DNA of 64,000 nt, taken from assembly GCA_038502055.1 (NCBI GenBank), contig JAXRKN010000022.1, forward strand, positions 101,001 to 165,000, in the 5' to 3' direction. Every line of letters begins with the position of its first letter. Position 1 is the first letter of the stretch. The notes beneath the pieces were generated by a model. The model worked only from the letters and a program-made list of their open reading frames with translations, ran no database searches and was not told the origin of the DNA. Shown here one piece after another: positions 9,760 to 21,459 of the stretch. Source of the stretch: Tanytarsus gracilentus (taxonomy: Eukaryota > Arthropoda > Insecta > Diptera > Chironomidae). A program made the position numbers and the translations under genes.

Positions 9760-10787
9760 TTTGATTTTAGTAAATTAAATCCTCGGAATTGGTGCAGCAG
9801 AAATTTTTTCACGAATAAATGCTGTTGTGAATTCTACTGTGAATGGCAAGCGATGAAGTTAACACTCATCCAGCAGATGTTTTCTAAAAAATTGAGAGTA
9901 AAAAAATTACTGTCGTAAGCTACTAGACATATCTTAGTGCTGTATCTTCAAAGGTTTGGATTGTTAAATGTAATCTTAAACCTTTATGAAACTTTAAATT
10001 ACTTTATTTTTTAAACTATTTTATTTTTTTCTTAAAATATAAAATTTGAAAATATAAATAAATTTACTTGACACTTACTCACATTTAAATTGATCGTAAA
10101 GCGATTTGTATGTAACTGCCGGATATTTATTAGTAGCTAAGAAATTAAATAAAAATTTTTATGTTTTTATTCAGGTATGTTTTAAGTTTTGCGTTCTTTG
10201 TTTTGAAGCTTTGAAGCATAATCTTCAAACATCTGTTAACATGAATCTGAAAATTACGTTATAACGCGTTAATTAATATTTACTTAAAAATTAAATTCTC
10301 TTAATTTTAGTTCAGGATTTATTTTATAAAATTTTTTTTCAGAGATGGTCAATTACAATGTAGTCGTGGAAATATTAAATGTAAAAATGTACACATAATT
10401 TACAAAATTAAATTATGTTACGTTAAATTTTCTGTAATAGTGAATCCATTTTTAAATTTAAGCTTAAAAATTAACTTTATTATCTATTTAAAGCAAAGAA
10501 ATTTAATTAAAGTTAAACAAACGTGCAACAGTTGGCAAAAAGAAAAAATATCACCCCTTCTACAGTGTGAAGAAAATGTGAAGCATGCGCAAAAGTGTTT
10601 TGAAAATTTTAGACGGAAATTTAATTTTCAAGTAAAATAAATAGAAAACTGTGGAAATAAAAGACAAAAAATTGTTAAATTTTCTAAAATTTGAATCTAA
10701 CAAACAGAAGAATTGAAAAAAACTTACCAAAAGAAGTTAAAACCTCGAAAGATAACAAAACATATTTTTTCACAAAAACGTTTCAAT
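9760..10787. other. Intergenic region between divergent zinc-finger and FG-GAP genes
   Basis: AT-rich. It contains the start of a CAGAGATGG-type repeat at 10340 and the probable 5' leader of the FG-GAP gene. A 66-codon open frame at 10440-10640 lacks any feature of a protein and is not called. Confidence 0.45.
10340..10437. repeat. Partial CAGAGATGG-family MITE
   Basis: CAGAGATGGTCAATTACAATG at 10340 matches the left end of the elements at 2569 and 14326. The interior continues in A/T sequence resembling those copies. A matching right terminus was not found, so the end coordinate is approximate and the copy is probably truncated or decayed. Confidence 0.4.
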
Positions 10788-13700
10788 ATGCGAATGAAAT
10801 CCACTTCAGCTGAACTTATTGTGGGCTCATCGCAAGAAATCGATGATGATTTATCAGACGTTGAAGAAGTCTTCATACGCGATGGAAGAGGTGGAAGCAC
10901 AAGAGAAGTCGAAAACAAACCTTTAATGCCATTGAGAAAAAAACAACAGCACAAAAATTCAAAATCTCAACAACAACTTAAAGCTCTCAAAAATCAGTAC
11001 AAGCGATCACGTTCAAGACGTCATAGGTGTTGCGAGCCGTTCTGCTATGCTATCCTTGTTATTTTGGTCATCATCATCCTGGCAGCTATCGTTCTCACAT
11101 TATTTCCCACCGAAAAACTCAAGCTTTTATTTCAAAACGCATCACCTAGACTTTATAAGGCATTGATAGTTAGTAATGTCGTAAGTGATGATGGACAGCC
11201 GCCTAATCAACCAGTTAAGCTTATCGAAAAAGTTAGTTGCAGTGAATTTTTATAAAAAATTAATTAAACACAAATTTTTTTAGGTGCCATGCCAGAACTT
11301 CAATGTTAGCATTGTCTGGAATCGAACATTTTCAAAATTAAACTCAGAAGCACCACTTCGAAAGGCAGATCTTGATGGCGATGGCATTGAAGACATAATA
11401 ATTGGCTTTGGAATTGATGATTCCACGAGTTTTGATATTTCTAACAATTTACCCCAGTGTACGTTTGCAAATGGCCAAGTTGACATATGTGAAGGTAAAA
11501 GAAATAATTTATAGCAAAAATTATTTTTATGATTTTTAATTTTTCTGATAAAGGCGGAATTATGGCGTTGAATGGTGTAACAGGTGATGCTTTGTGGAAA
11601 TATTGGTCGCCATATGCAATTTTTTCTCACTTTTGCAAGTTCGACGTAAATAACGATGAAATAAATGATTGCATTATTGCTGGCCCTGGTGGACTATTGC
11701 AAGCGATTGATGGAAAAAGTGGAAAGCTTTTATGGGACTTTAAACGAATCACAGTTCAAACACCCGATGAACTTGACATTAATGCAGTTAATTTGTACAC
11801 TGTTAATTTGATAAGAGATCTTGACCTTGATGGCATCCCCGACATTGTAGCATCGCACACAAGTGAACGCTTTGGCATACGAGAAGGCCACATTTTATTA
11901 ATCTCTGGTAAAAATGGAAAAACTATAAGGAGCATTTCTTCGCCGTATAAAGAAGAAATATTTCTGCCAATACAATTCATGACAATGAAAGATGGAACCG
12001 AATATTTGCTTGTATTGACTGGTGGTCAAAATACTGCTGGCGGCATTTACAAAATCAGAGTTGATACGTTTAAAAATTTCAAAGATGACAGTGACTACAT
12101 GACGATTCATCGATCATCCACAGGCTTTCTAGTGCCAGCGGTGAGTTGAAAAAAATTTAATTGACTTTCTATTTTTAAAAAAATATTTTAAAGATTCTCA
12201 CGGATTTAAACAATGATGGAATCGATGACATTGTTGTGGCATCTTTTAATTCAACCGTTTATGCTTTCAATGGAGGAACAAATAATGTTTTATGGACTTT
12301 TTCTTTTCCCTCATCAGGTTAGATAAAATTCATATTTTTAAAAGGGCTTCACAAAATTTATTTCTTTTAGAAACGGTTAGTGATATTGTTCCGGGTCTCT
12401 TTAACAACGACAATGTTGCCGATTTCATGATCAAATATAGCACTGGTCCTGGATTCCCAATTTATTACTACTCGCAAACATCAATTCTTGATGGAACTAC
12501 TGGAAAAGCTCTTCTTGATTCTGCAATAACCGATTCTGGTGGTTCACACTCACTTTTGGGAGGAATTTCAATTTCACTTCCTCATAAAAGTGGAGATTTT
12601 TTTCTGCACTTTCAAAGTCGATGTAAAGATAAGATTGATGCAAAAGATCCTTACAAGTTTGTTCCAAACTCTGACATCATTCAACAGTCACGAGCTGATA
12701 CTTGCATGCTGCGCTATAATACTTCAACCGTTTTAATGTTGAATGCAATCAATCAATGTCTAGAGCCACCAGGAAATTTAATATTTTCATCTGACAACAT
12801 TCCACTTGAATTTCAATCAGATGCAAAAACACAAAATACCGTTAATGTTCGACAGCCACAAAAGCATCCTAAAATGAGAATTAAAGTTCCTCAAAATCGA
12901 ATCTTTCAGCCACAACCACCAATAGAAATTAATAAAAAGCAGAGTAACATGAATGAACAGTTTATTAGACTTCAACAAAAGCAACAAGAAAAACAAACTG
13001 AAACAAATTTAGATCAACTTGTCATTCCTGAAAGTCAGAAGAAAAAGACTCTTAAATTTCGTGAAAAGCAACTTGCAGAAGATTTAACTTCGAGACGTCT
13101 CAAATTTAAAGATAATCAAATGAGTGGCTTTGAAGATACTGAAAATAATGAAAATATCAACGACTTGATGAGCAAAATTTCAATGATGGAATTGCCGAGA
13201 GAGTTAAAAGATGAATTGGTAAAATTTTTAAATAAATTAAAATCGTGCGACATTAATTTTTTTTATTAGATTAACGATGATAAAGCACCCGATTACGACA
13301 TGTATTATGATCAGTCTCAGCAAAGAAGAAAGATGCAATCATCCCGACGAGGTCCAAATAATCGTGGAATAAGAAGCGATCTTGACTATGAAAGTAATAA
13401 ATTTATTAATTAATTTTAATTTCAAAGTACAATCTCTCTTTTTTTGCAGCCCCATCCACTTATGAAACGATTTTGCATGAGCTAGAAAAGAACCATAAAA
13501 AACAAGACTCGAACTCTCAAACTGTCAAAAAGGTATTAATTACTCTTTAAAAAAATTATTTAATTAAGCAAAAATTTAAATTAGGTCCTCGACGATAGTG
13601 AAGTTCGAAAATCTTCACCATCACTAACTGAACCACGTGCTGAAACATTATGGGACATTGAAATTGAGAAGGAAAACCGTGAAAGCCACAAAAATGAAAT

Positions 13701-14163
13701 TCGAAAGCGTGAAGCTCAAATTAATAAGAATATTTTACCGTCGATTTCGTCAACGGGAGTTTTATTAAATTCACTCAAAAGTAAACAAAATTCCATTGAT
13801 TTCGTTTTTACAATAAACGTTCGAGCATCTGAGGCTTTTCCACCAATTTTAACGCAAACGGATATTCAATGTATTGAGGATAAGATGGCAGCGTTAGATG
13901 GCTCATACCAGGACGACGTCATCAACTGGCGAGACACTTTCCTTAAAGAATGTATTGAAAAAAGAATTTCATACTTGGATCAACGGCCTTTAGATGACAC
14001 AAACTATGAGACTCAAACTACTGTCGTTCGGCTTTCAATCTCATGCGAATGCGGACAACTAAATGAAAAAAATGAAATTTGCTCTTCATTTTTGGACATC
14101 AAACAACAAAAATGGGCAGAACATATGGGAACTCAACTTGATGGTACTTTCAATAAGTCTTAA
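10788..14163 (+). CDS. FG-GAP repeat type II membrane protein, FAM234-like, with long C-terminal extension
   Basis: Eight exons: 10788-11231, 11284-11494, 11554-12140, 12194-12317, 12371-13218, 13270-13393, 13450-13532 and 13585-14163, giving 999 aa. All phases agree. There is no signal peptide. A cytoplasmic acidic/basic stretch of about 82 residues precedes one membrane segment, CYAILVILVIIILAAIVLTL, so the rest should be outside. FG-GAP/integrin-like Ca-binding loops follow: DLDGDGIEDIII, DVNNDEINDCII, DLDLDGIPDIV, DLNNDGIDDIV and a weaker NNDNVADFM. That is the layout of FAM234A/ITFG3. The family is about 550 aa in vertebrates. Here a Gln/Lys/Arg-rich, low-complexity stretch (about residue 610 onward) leads to a 250-residue folded-looking C-terminus with EIRKREAQ and cysteine pair ECG. 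The role of the family is unknown. The ATG at 10788 was chosen because it is the first in frame; another follows at 10794. Confidence 0.78.
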
Positions 14164-14325
14164 AAAGTATCAACCAACTTTTAAATAAAAAATAAAAATT
14201 TATGTTTTTAACGATAGAATTTAAGGGTGACTTAATGTTGAAAATATTTTATTTTTCATTTTAAGTTTTGTAGCCAAAAAAAACTTTTTGTGAACTGATG
14301 ATTTTTTCAATCACTAGTTAATTAC

Positions 14326-14415
14326 CAGAGATGGACAATTACATTATAATCGAGAAAGAATTACATTTTCATACAAAATTCATTACATGTAATTTTTTGT
14401 AATTGCTCATGTCTG
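14326..14415. mobile_element. hAT-type MITE, CAGAGATGG family, copy with perfect target duplication
   Basis: The 90-bp element starts CAGAGATGGACAATTACA and ends TGTAATTGCTCATGTCTG, an imperfect inverse. It is flanked by a perfect 8-bp direct repeat TTAATTAC (14318-14325 and 14416-14423). The 8-bp duplication plus short inverted ends is the mark of hAT transposition. It lies just after the FG-GAP gene. Confidence 0.75.
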
Positions 14416-14423
14416 TTAATTAC

Positions 14424-14938
14424 TCAACACTATATAGAAAATTAAAGTAAAACAATGTAATAGATAGATGTTCTATAAGTTAAAAATATTGTCTTGTGTT
14501 TTACTATGTTATCACCAGGAAACATTTGGACTAGTTTACTTCAATATTCAAGTTATTCAGCTCTTCAATGCCCTATAATTTATTGCTATCAGGTGAAATA
14601 TTTAAATAGCTAAAATCCTCTTTCTTATTTATTTTAAATATTATAATTTTACATCATTTAAAAATTAATTCTGTTTCATACTCTTAATAGTCGTATCGTA
14701 TTCCCACATTTCAAATCACATCGGTGTAGAAGTGGAAATAATTCCGAGTTTCAAACATAAACAAAATATAATAATTAAATTTAAAATCTTCAATAACAAA
14801 GGTAGAAGGTATGGAATGTCAAAAATAAAATTAAAACATTCATAAATAAAAAATATATTGATAAGATTTTGATTTCAATCCAAAATACTTTCATTTCGTT
14901 GTTAAATAAATTTTTTTAGCTTACGAAACAAATTGAAT
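14424..14938. other. AT-rich intergenic DNA
   Basis: I see no coding signal. A TTTTTTTAG just before the zinc-finger ATG (around 14919) suggests a 5' leader intron for the next gene. Confidence 0.4.
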
Positions 14939-16080
14939 ATGCTGCACGAGGAGGAATGTGTTTTGCTTAAGGAAGCTAATATTGAAGATCCCTTAGCAGA
15001 TCCGTTTCATGAAGAATTGTCAGGAGATGCTTTCGAATCAGACAAAATTCAAAAAAATGTTTCATCTGAATCCGAGAGCGATATTAATGATCAGAGTGAA
15101 GAAAGTTCCAATAAACTGGAATCTGATTTTGACATAAATAAAGGACAAGATCTTTCGGAAACTTGTGATATCTGCATGAGGAGATTTAAAAATAAAAAAG
15201 GTTTGTGAAAAAAAGTTCAAATCACAATAAAACGTAATTTTAATTTATTTTAGGTCTCCTCGGTCACAAGCAGGCGATGCACAATCCAAACAAGAAAGTT
15301 AAAAGGAGAAAATACAGAAAAAATAACTTTACTGAAAAACAATTCAAGTGCAAAATTTGCGTTTATTGCACTCTAAATAAAACTAACTTTTTAACTCACA
15401 TGAAAAAGCATCAAAGACATGATGAAAAGTTTTTATCTTCGGAGGAATTTCAAGTCAGATGTGAACTTTGCATGGCACCATTGAGATCAGCTGCTAAACT
15501 TTCCAAACACATGACTACAGCGCACCCCAAAGAAAAATGTAGTTGTGGCGTGTGCTTTGAAAAATTTAAAGCACGTTCAGCTTTGAGAAGACACTTGAAG
15601 AATTTTCATCCTGAAGAAGCTCCAATATTCATTAAAGACATGGATGATGAACTTGAAAGGGAACGAGCAATAAGAAAAGAAACCCAACCCGAGAGAAATA
15701 AACAAAGAAGATTAGAGCGGATGGAACTCAAGGCAGCGCAGAGAAGAGAAAAGAAAATGCTTTTAAAAATTGAGAGAAAAAATCGGGAAAAACTTGCTAA
15801 ACTTGAAAAGAAGGAACAAAATCGACTGGAAAGAATGAGACAAAGAAACGATCGGGAAAAACTTGCTAAGCTTGAAAAGAATGAACAAAATCGACTGGCT
15901 AGAATGACACAAAGAAACAATGAGGATTTAGCTATCGTTAAAGAGGAACCAGAAGAATTGATGCCCGTCAGAATTAGTCGAAGGAACAATGCAAAAGAAG
16001 TCGAATTACAACAAATTCAGATTGAAATTAAACAGGAACCAGAAATTGAGATCACCGAGATTATAAAAGAAATTTCTTGA
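14939..16080 (+). CDS. C2H2 zinc-finger protein with Arg/Lys/Glu-rich repeat tail
   Basis: Exons 14939-15200 and 15254-16080 give 362 aa. The N-terminal 75 residues are acidic. Four fingers follow: CDICMRRFKNKKGLLGHKQAMH, which is split by the intron, CKICVYCTLNKTNFLTHMKKH, CELCMAPLRSAAKLSKHMTTAH and CGVCFEKFKARSALRRHLKNFH. The last third is a highly charged helix with a tandem duplicated unit, REKLAKLEKKEQNRLERMRQ then REKLAKLEKNEQNRLARMTQ, followed by two motifs of the sumoylation type, VKEE and IKQE. A nuclear DNA-binding role is likely; the charged tail may form a coiled coil. The ATG at 14939 is the first in frame; the reading frame before it starts only at a TTG. Confidence 0.85.
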
Positions 16081-16283
16081 AAAGTAATAAAGGATTTCTC
16101 ATTAAATAAATAAAACTTTGGCTTCATATCTGATTAAACTTAAAACAATTTTTTCGTTGCATCAAAACGTTTACAAAAAAAAATAATATTCAAAATTGGA
16201 AAGTAATTTTCCCCTATTTTTATTTTTGCATCATGATCCTTAAAAGAAGCAAAGGATCGTTTTTATTTTTGTTCATTCATCGA

Positions 16284-16290
16284 TATAAAG
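16284..16290 (+). promoter_or_regulatory. TATA-like box for small membrane protein gene
   Basis: TATAAAG sits about 80 bases before the ATG at 16364, giving a plausible start site near 16314. A second TATATAAA at 16332-16339 is too near the ATG to be the main one. Confidence 0.35.
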
Positions 16291-16363
16291 TCTAGCAAAA
16301 AACATCGCCATTTTAATTTAATTTACGTTCTTATATAAAAAAGGATTTAAAGAGGAATACAAC

Positions 16364-16690
16364 ATGTCAAAACTAGCTGTCAGCACTATTTTCATCATCA
16401 CGCTTTCAATTTTTATCTCATCGATCGTTGGTTTTCCATCGTTTGCTTCCAATCATCAAGACGAAGACCACGAGTCCATCTCCCGACAAATTATCATTGG
16501 CGTATCAATTTTTGTCATTGTCATTATCGGTGCACTTTTGATATGTAACGTCAGTACGTGCACGGACGCCTTAAAATATATTTTTCTAACTGCTACAGCA
16601 TTTGCTATTGTTTCCGGATTAGTTTTTACAGTTGTTTATATTGTAAGTTCAATTGCTAGTGAGGTAGATGGTTATAGCATGAGTGTTTAA
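16364..16690 (+). CDS. Small signal-peptide protein with two membrane segments (A)
   Basis: A single exon of 108 aa. The signal peptide is MSKLAVSTIFIITLSIFISSIVG, followed by an acidic, His-containing loop (FASNHQDEDHESISRQ) and a strong membrane segment (IIIGVSIFVIVIIGALLI). A short CNVSTCTDALKY loop with two cysteines and a second segment (IFLTATAFAIVSGLVFTVVYIV) follow, then a short tail. Codon use and start context match neighbours. No family is recognised. The gene 0.5 kb downstream (17224) begins MSKILLFTLFIA and has the same order of signal, acidic loop and two membrane segments, suggesting they are diverged duplicates. Confidence 0.65.
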   Translation: MSKLAVSTIFIITLSIFISSIVGFPSFASNHQDEDHESISRQIIIGVSIFVIVIIGALLICNVSTCTDALKYIFLTATAFAIVSGLVFTVVYIVSSIASEVDGYSMSV

Positions 16691-17223
16691 TTTAAAAAAA
16701 TCTTTAAGTTAAATTTAATCAGTTTTTACGCATTATGTTATTTAAAAATAAAGTAAATTGTAAAAAATTTTAACAGAAAATCTCTTTTATTAAATAAATA
16801 AGAAATACACACACTGCTAAATTTGATGTTTTGCACGTTTGTCACGTTTTGGCTTTACATAAAAGTCCTTTGGCTTTGCTAAATGAAGCAAACGATCATT
16901 GAAACAATCAACAGGTAAGAAAATTGTAACTTTAAAACATCACAAAATTCTTTGTCTCCAAAAATCAAAACATTCTAGGGGCAAAAACTATGCAACTAAT
17001 ATTGACAATTTTTACAATAAATATTGAAATCTCGAAAATTAGTCATTAGAATTTTTACTTCAAAAAGAATATTCAGGATAATTAATAATTTTAATTTAGG
17101 AACATAAAATTGCCAAGAAACCCAAACATTGCCGTAAGTATCACAAATTTAAATTAAATGCACAATAATAAGAAAACAACAATTTTTTTTGTAGATAATT
17201 AAGTAGTTCCATCGAATATTAAA
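16691..17223. other. Intergenic DNA between the two small membrane protein genes
   Basis: AT-rich. I see no further frame with signal or membrane features. Confidence 0.4.
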
Positions 17224-17569
17224 ATGTCAAAAATTCTACTTTTCACACTTTTTATTGCTGTAATCTCATTGTCATTATCTGCACCTTCTGGATCTCAAAA
17301 TGACTTTAACGATATATCGAAAGACGTCTCAAAGAATCTCACGACATACATAATTTCTGGAGCTGTAATTCTCTCAATAATAGTTTTGCTCCTTTGCTGG
17401 ACTGCTGCCAAAGGTAAATTAAAAATCAAATGATTTCTTTTATGATTTAAATCAAAATAATTGTATTATAGGATGTTGCTGCATCTTCAAAATTGTTCTA
17501 CTCGTCGGCTGTGGTCTCGCTTTGTTCTTTGTTATAACGAAAGGAACAATTGATTATAAAGAATCATAA
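17224..17569 (+). CDS. Small signal-peptide protein with two membrane segments (B)
   Basis: Exons 17224-17413 and 17472-17569 give 95 aa. The signal peptide is MSKILLFTLFIAVISLSLSA. A short polar loop (PSGSQNDFNDISKDVSKNLT) carries one N-glycosylation site, NLT. Then come a membrane segment (YIISGAVILSIIVLLLCW), a cysteine cluster CCCIFK across the splice, a second segment (IVLLVGCGLALFFVI) and a tail TKGTIDYKES. The plan equals that of the protein at 16364. Palmitoylation of the cysteine cluster is possible but only guessed. The family is not recognised. Confidence 0.65.
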
Positions 17570-17921
17570 AGTCACGAGGTGACGATGTATTCAATTCGAG
17601 GCTAAAAGAATGTTCAACTACCAGTCTACGCTAAATAAGTGCTTTATATAATTATATAAACAACCATCACATTACATAAACATATTTGAACAATAATTTA
17701 AAAAAATAGTTTTTAATAAAGGATTTTAGAAACAAGAAATAATTTTTGATTCCATGTTTTAGTTAGGACTTTTTGTATTAAATTCACTGTTGAAGTATTT
17801 TCATGCCTGTTGCATGCAAAAACCACAAAAACATTCGAACATCAAACTTCATTTGTCGGTGTGATTTGTGTTTGTAAACAACGACTTTATAATTTAATTT
17901 CTTGCCGAATTTTTGATTTTA

Positions 17922-19434
17922 ATGGAACTTTTATTGATATTTACGGTATTTTTAATATTTAAAGTTGAATTAATTTGTCCACAAAGTTGCGATGAATATG
18001 GTGAATGTGATGAAGGCCAAAATAAATATTTTAACGAAGGTATTTTAAATTTTATCATAATTACATTACAACAGAACTGTACATCATGAATCAAATCTGA
18101 ATATTTCAAGAAAAAGTAAAATTAATTTTTTAAATTTCATGAATATTTAAACAAATTTTTAATACTTTTTAAAATAATAAAATTTTTAAATTTTAGTTGA
18201 TAACAAAATATTTGCATCAATAAAGGAAGCCACCTCTAAATATGTCCATTGTAATTCAACTAAATGCTCTTGTCACAACGAAGTTCTCAATGATGATTTG
18301 AAGCCGTTTGAGAAAGGGATCGTTAAAAAAATGATTAATGATGTTCAAAGTAAAGGTGTCTTGTATCAAATTATTGACAATCGAATTTATCGTCAAAAAG
18401 ACTGTAATTTTCCTGTCCGATGTTCTGGTGTTGAGCACTTTATCAAACAAGTATTGAAGAAAGTTAAACTACCAAATATGGAACTTGTAATTAATGTGCG
18501 AGATTATCCACAAGTTTTAAAAAATTACGGGCCACATGGACCTGTTTTATCGTTTAGTAAAACAGATGATTATGAAGACATCATGTATCCAGCATGGTCA
18601 TTTTACGGTAACTAAAAATTTTGTGAACCAAGCAAATTCCTGTTAAAATGTCACTTTGCAGAAGGAGGACCAGCAATAAGTCTTTATCCGTCTGGTTTAG
18701 GTCGATGGGATTTACACAGAGATTCATTAATAGCTGCATCAAAAAAATATCCTTGGAAAGCGAAAAAGAATAAAACATTCTTTAGAGGATCGAGAACAAG
18801 CGACGAACGTAATATAGAAATTTAATAATAAATCATTCATAGCTTCAATTTCATTATTTTTAGGTGACTCTCTAATTTTACTCTCTCGCTCACATCCAAA
18901 ACTTGTCGATGCTCAGTACACTAAAAATCAAGCATGGAAATCGCCCGCAGACACTTTAAATGCTGAACCTGCTGAAGAAGTTTCTCTCGAAGACCATTGC
19001 AAATATAAATTTTTATTCAATTTTAGAGGTAATTAACATTTTTTTACTCTTAAACAGATCTTAATTAATCTTTTTAAATTTTAATCAAAGGGATAGCGGC
19101 ATCATTTAGATTCAAGCACTTGTTTCTATGCAAATCATTAGTTTTTCATGTTGGTAACGAGTGGCAGGAATTTTTCTATAAATCATTAAAACCTTGGGTT
19201 CATTACATTCCCGTTGATAAAAAATCAAATCCAGAAGAACTAAAAAAATTGATTGATTTTTTTACCGATCATCAAGACATTGCCGAAGAGATTGCAAATC
19301 GAGGATTTGAAATGATCTTACAGAATCTTAAATTTAAGGATGTTGAATGCTACTGGAGGAAGTTACTTCGAAATTATGGAAAATTGATGAAATACGAGGT
19401 TGAAAAAGATGAATCTCTGATGGAAATCAAATAA
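17922..19434 (+). CDS. rumi: Protein O-glucosyltransferase 1 (rumi)
   Basis: Exons 17922-18039, 18197-18607, 18662-18808, 18864-19028 and 19091-19434 give 394 aa, about the length of human POGLUT1 (392). A signal peptide (MELLLIFTVFLIFKVELI) is followed by the cysteine-rich start and the CAP10 glycosyltransferase domain. Conserved blocks are CSCHNEVLNDDLKPFEKGI, DCNFPVRCSGVEHFI, ELVINVRDYPQV, SFSKTDDYEDIMYPAWSF, GLGRWDLHRDSL, KTFFRGSRTSDERDSLILLSR, YTKNQAWKS, and CKYKFLFNFRGIAASFRFKH. The enzyme adds glucose to EGF repeats, notably of Notch, in the ER. The C-terminus ends DESLMEIK; the KDEL-like ER retention tail known from fly and vertebrate homologues is not seen. Introns are 53-157 bp and all phases agree. 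Confidence 0.93.
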
Positions 19435-19858
19435 AATATATTTTAACTTAGGATTTTTATAAACTTAATCGTGTTTCGAGTACCAATAAAATGTCTAAAA
19501 GTGGTGGCTTAATTGCCACTCAAATATTGAGATTTAAGTAGTTAATTATTATTTCTGATGCTAAAAACTTAATTGGTTATTTTGTAGGATGAAAATGTTC
19601 AGTCAGTAAATAATAAAATCTTCCATCATTCACTTCCTCGATGACACAATACTTAATGAGTATAATAATATTGAAAACATATGCTTGATAAATTTTATTA
19701 ATAGCTCCAATAATTTTTTATTAAAATTGCCAACAATCAAACTTTTACAAGATAAGGTAAAGATAAAATGCAATATTTTTTTAAAAATCATTCTGGCATT
19801 GGTTTTGAACGTGATAACACGTAAAAATAAAAACATATTTTTAATAAATTACAAATTT
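19435..19858. other. Short intergenic region
   Basis: About 420 bases with no supported gene. Both strands show open frames of about 65 codons, but these overlap each other and lack features. Confidence 0.4.
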
Positions 19859-21419
19859 ATGATGAGGTAGGTCAAATAAACTTCATTCACTTCTAATTTT
19901 AATTATTTTTTACCTAGGTTCAAACTGTTTTTTCTTGCAATCTTTGTGAATTCAACTTTCGCTGGAAATTGCGTGTACGAAATAATCAATTTCGAATATA
20001 CTTGCATTCTATCGAATCTTAAACAAGAGAATAAGTCGATCGATTTTGAAGCGAACCATCTTGATGGATTTTCAAATTTAAATGTGACATCAGTTGTGGG
20101 CGACATTTCAAGCGGTGTTTTGGAAATTTTAGATGACTTAATATTGAAAAGCTTTGAAATGATTACAAACTTAGAGTTGATTGATTTGGGAATTAAGTCA
20201 ATTCAAGTTGATGCATTTGAGTCGTGCAATATGCTTGAGAGTGTGAACCTGAAAAGTAACTTTTTGGAAGAAATTGCAGATAATTTGTTCATAAATTGTG
20301 ACAAGTTGAGGATTATTAATCTCTCGCAAAACAAAATTAAGAAGCTAACCATTTCCAACCTACCAATGCTTGAATATCTTAATTTACAAGATAATGATTT
20401 GTTAAGTGCTAATTTTCAAACACTTTCCAAGCTGAAGATTTTAAACTTAGCTGACAATTGGATAAATTCAACAAGTTTTGCAAATAACTTGCCGAATCTT
20501 CAAAGTTTAAATTTACATCTTAATGAAATCCAGAAGCTTGAAGAAAATTCATTCACAGCAGTGGCAGAATTAAAGGGTTTAATTCTTTCAGCTAACACAA
20601 TGACTGAAATACATCCTTTAGCATTTCGAGGATTGACAAATTTAATTTTGTTGGATTTAAGCAGCAATCAGTTGTACTTGTTAAAGGAAAATACATTTGC
20701 ACACACACCAAATTTAGAAAATCTTTACCTCAATCACAATTCAATTGAAATAACTACCGAAAATTTTCTCATTGCTCTTTTTCAACTCAGAACTCTTGAT
20801 TTGGCGTCAAATATGATAAAATCATTAAACTTGGACTATCTTAAAAGTTTAATCAATTTGGACTTGAGCAATAATTTAATTTATGACTTACCTGATAAGC
20901 TTTTTGCAAAACTCGATAATATCCAAAATCTTAACTTGAGTTCAAATGCTTTATCAAAACTAAAGTTATCATCGTTTGGTAAGGAATTTGAATTTTATTG
21001 CTGCATAACTTAAGTTTTAATTTTATTTCATTAAAGGTAAAAATGAACAACTGACAGAACTAATTGTAAGGTTTAATTCTATTCAAAAAATTGAAAGAGG
21101 ATTTTTTTCGCGATTTTCTAACTTGCTGAAACTTGATGCGTTTGGTAATGAATGCTCAAAAAATGATAATTTGAGCATGTGCTATAAAAACTGGGAAGAA
21201 TTATTTACATCAACAACATCAAATCCACTAGAGCCGGAAATTCACTCTGATTTCACGAACAAAGAGTTTGTCATGGTTATAATGGGAATTATAGCCGTCG
21301 CAGCACTTTTATTGGCTTTAATTTTTTATTTTCATGATTTGATATTTGGTGAGGAGCGACGCAACGCTGTAAAAAGACAAAACTTGAATGAAGTTGATAA
21401 GAGTTATGATCGTTTCTAA
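19859..21419 (+). CDS. Leucine-rich-repeat single-pass membrane protein
   Basis: Exons 19859-19866, 19918-20978 and 21037-21419 give 483 aa. The tiny first exon encodes only MM and part of Arg; joined to the next it gives a signal peptide (MMRFKLFFLAIFVNSTFA). About 12-13 leucine-rich repeats follow, with LxxLxLxxNxL cores such as LRIINLSQNKIKKL, LEYLNLQDNDLLSA, LILLDLSSNQLYLL and LRTLDLASNMIKSL. A short capping region with cysteines (GNECSKNDNLSMC) precedes a membrane helix, FVMVIMGIIAVAALLLALIF, and a 30-residue cytoplasmic tail. This is a surface receptor or adhesion-type LRR protein; the specific family was not recognised. No Ig or Toll (TIR) domain is present. Confidence 0.82.
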
Positions 21420-21459
21420 TCTAAATGACTATAAAAGTTGAAACATATAATTTCATACA

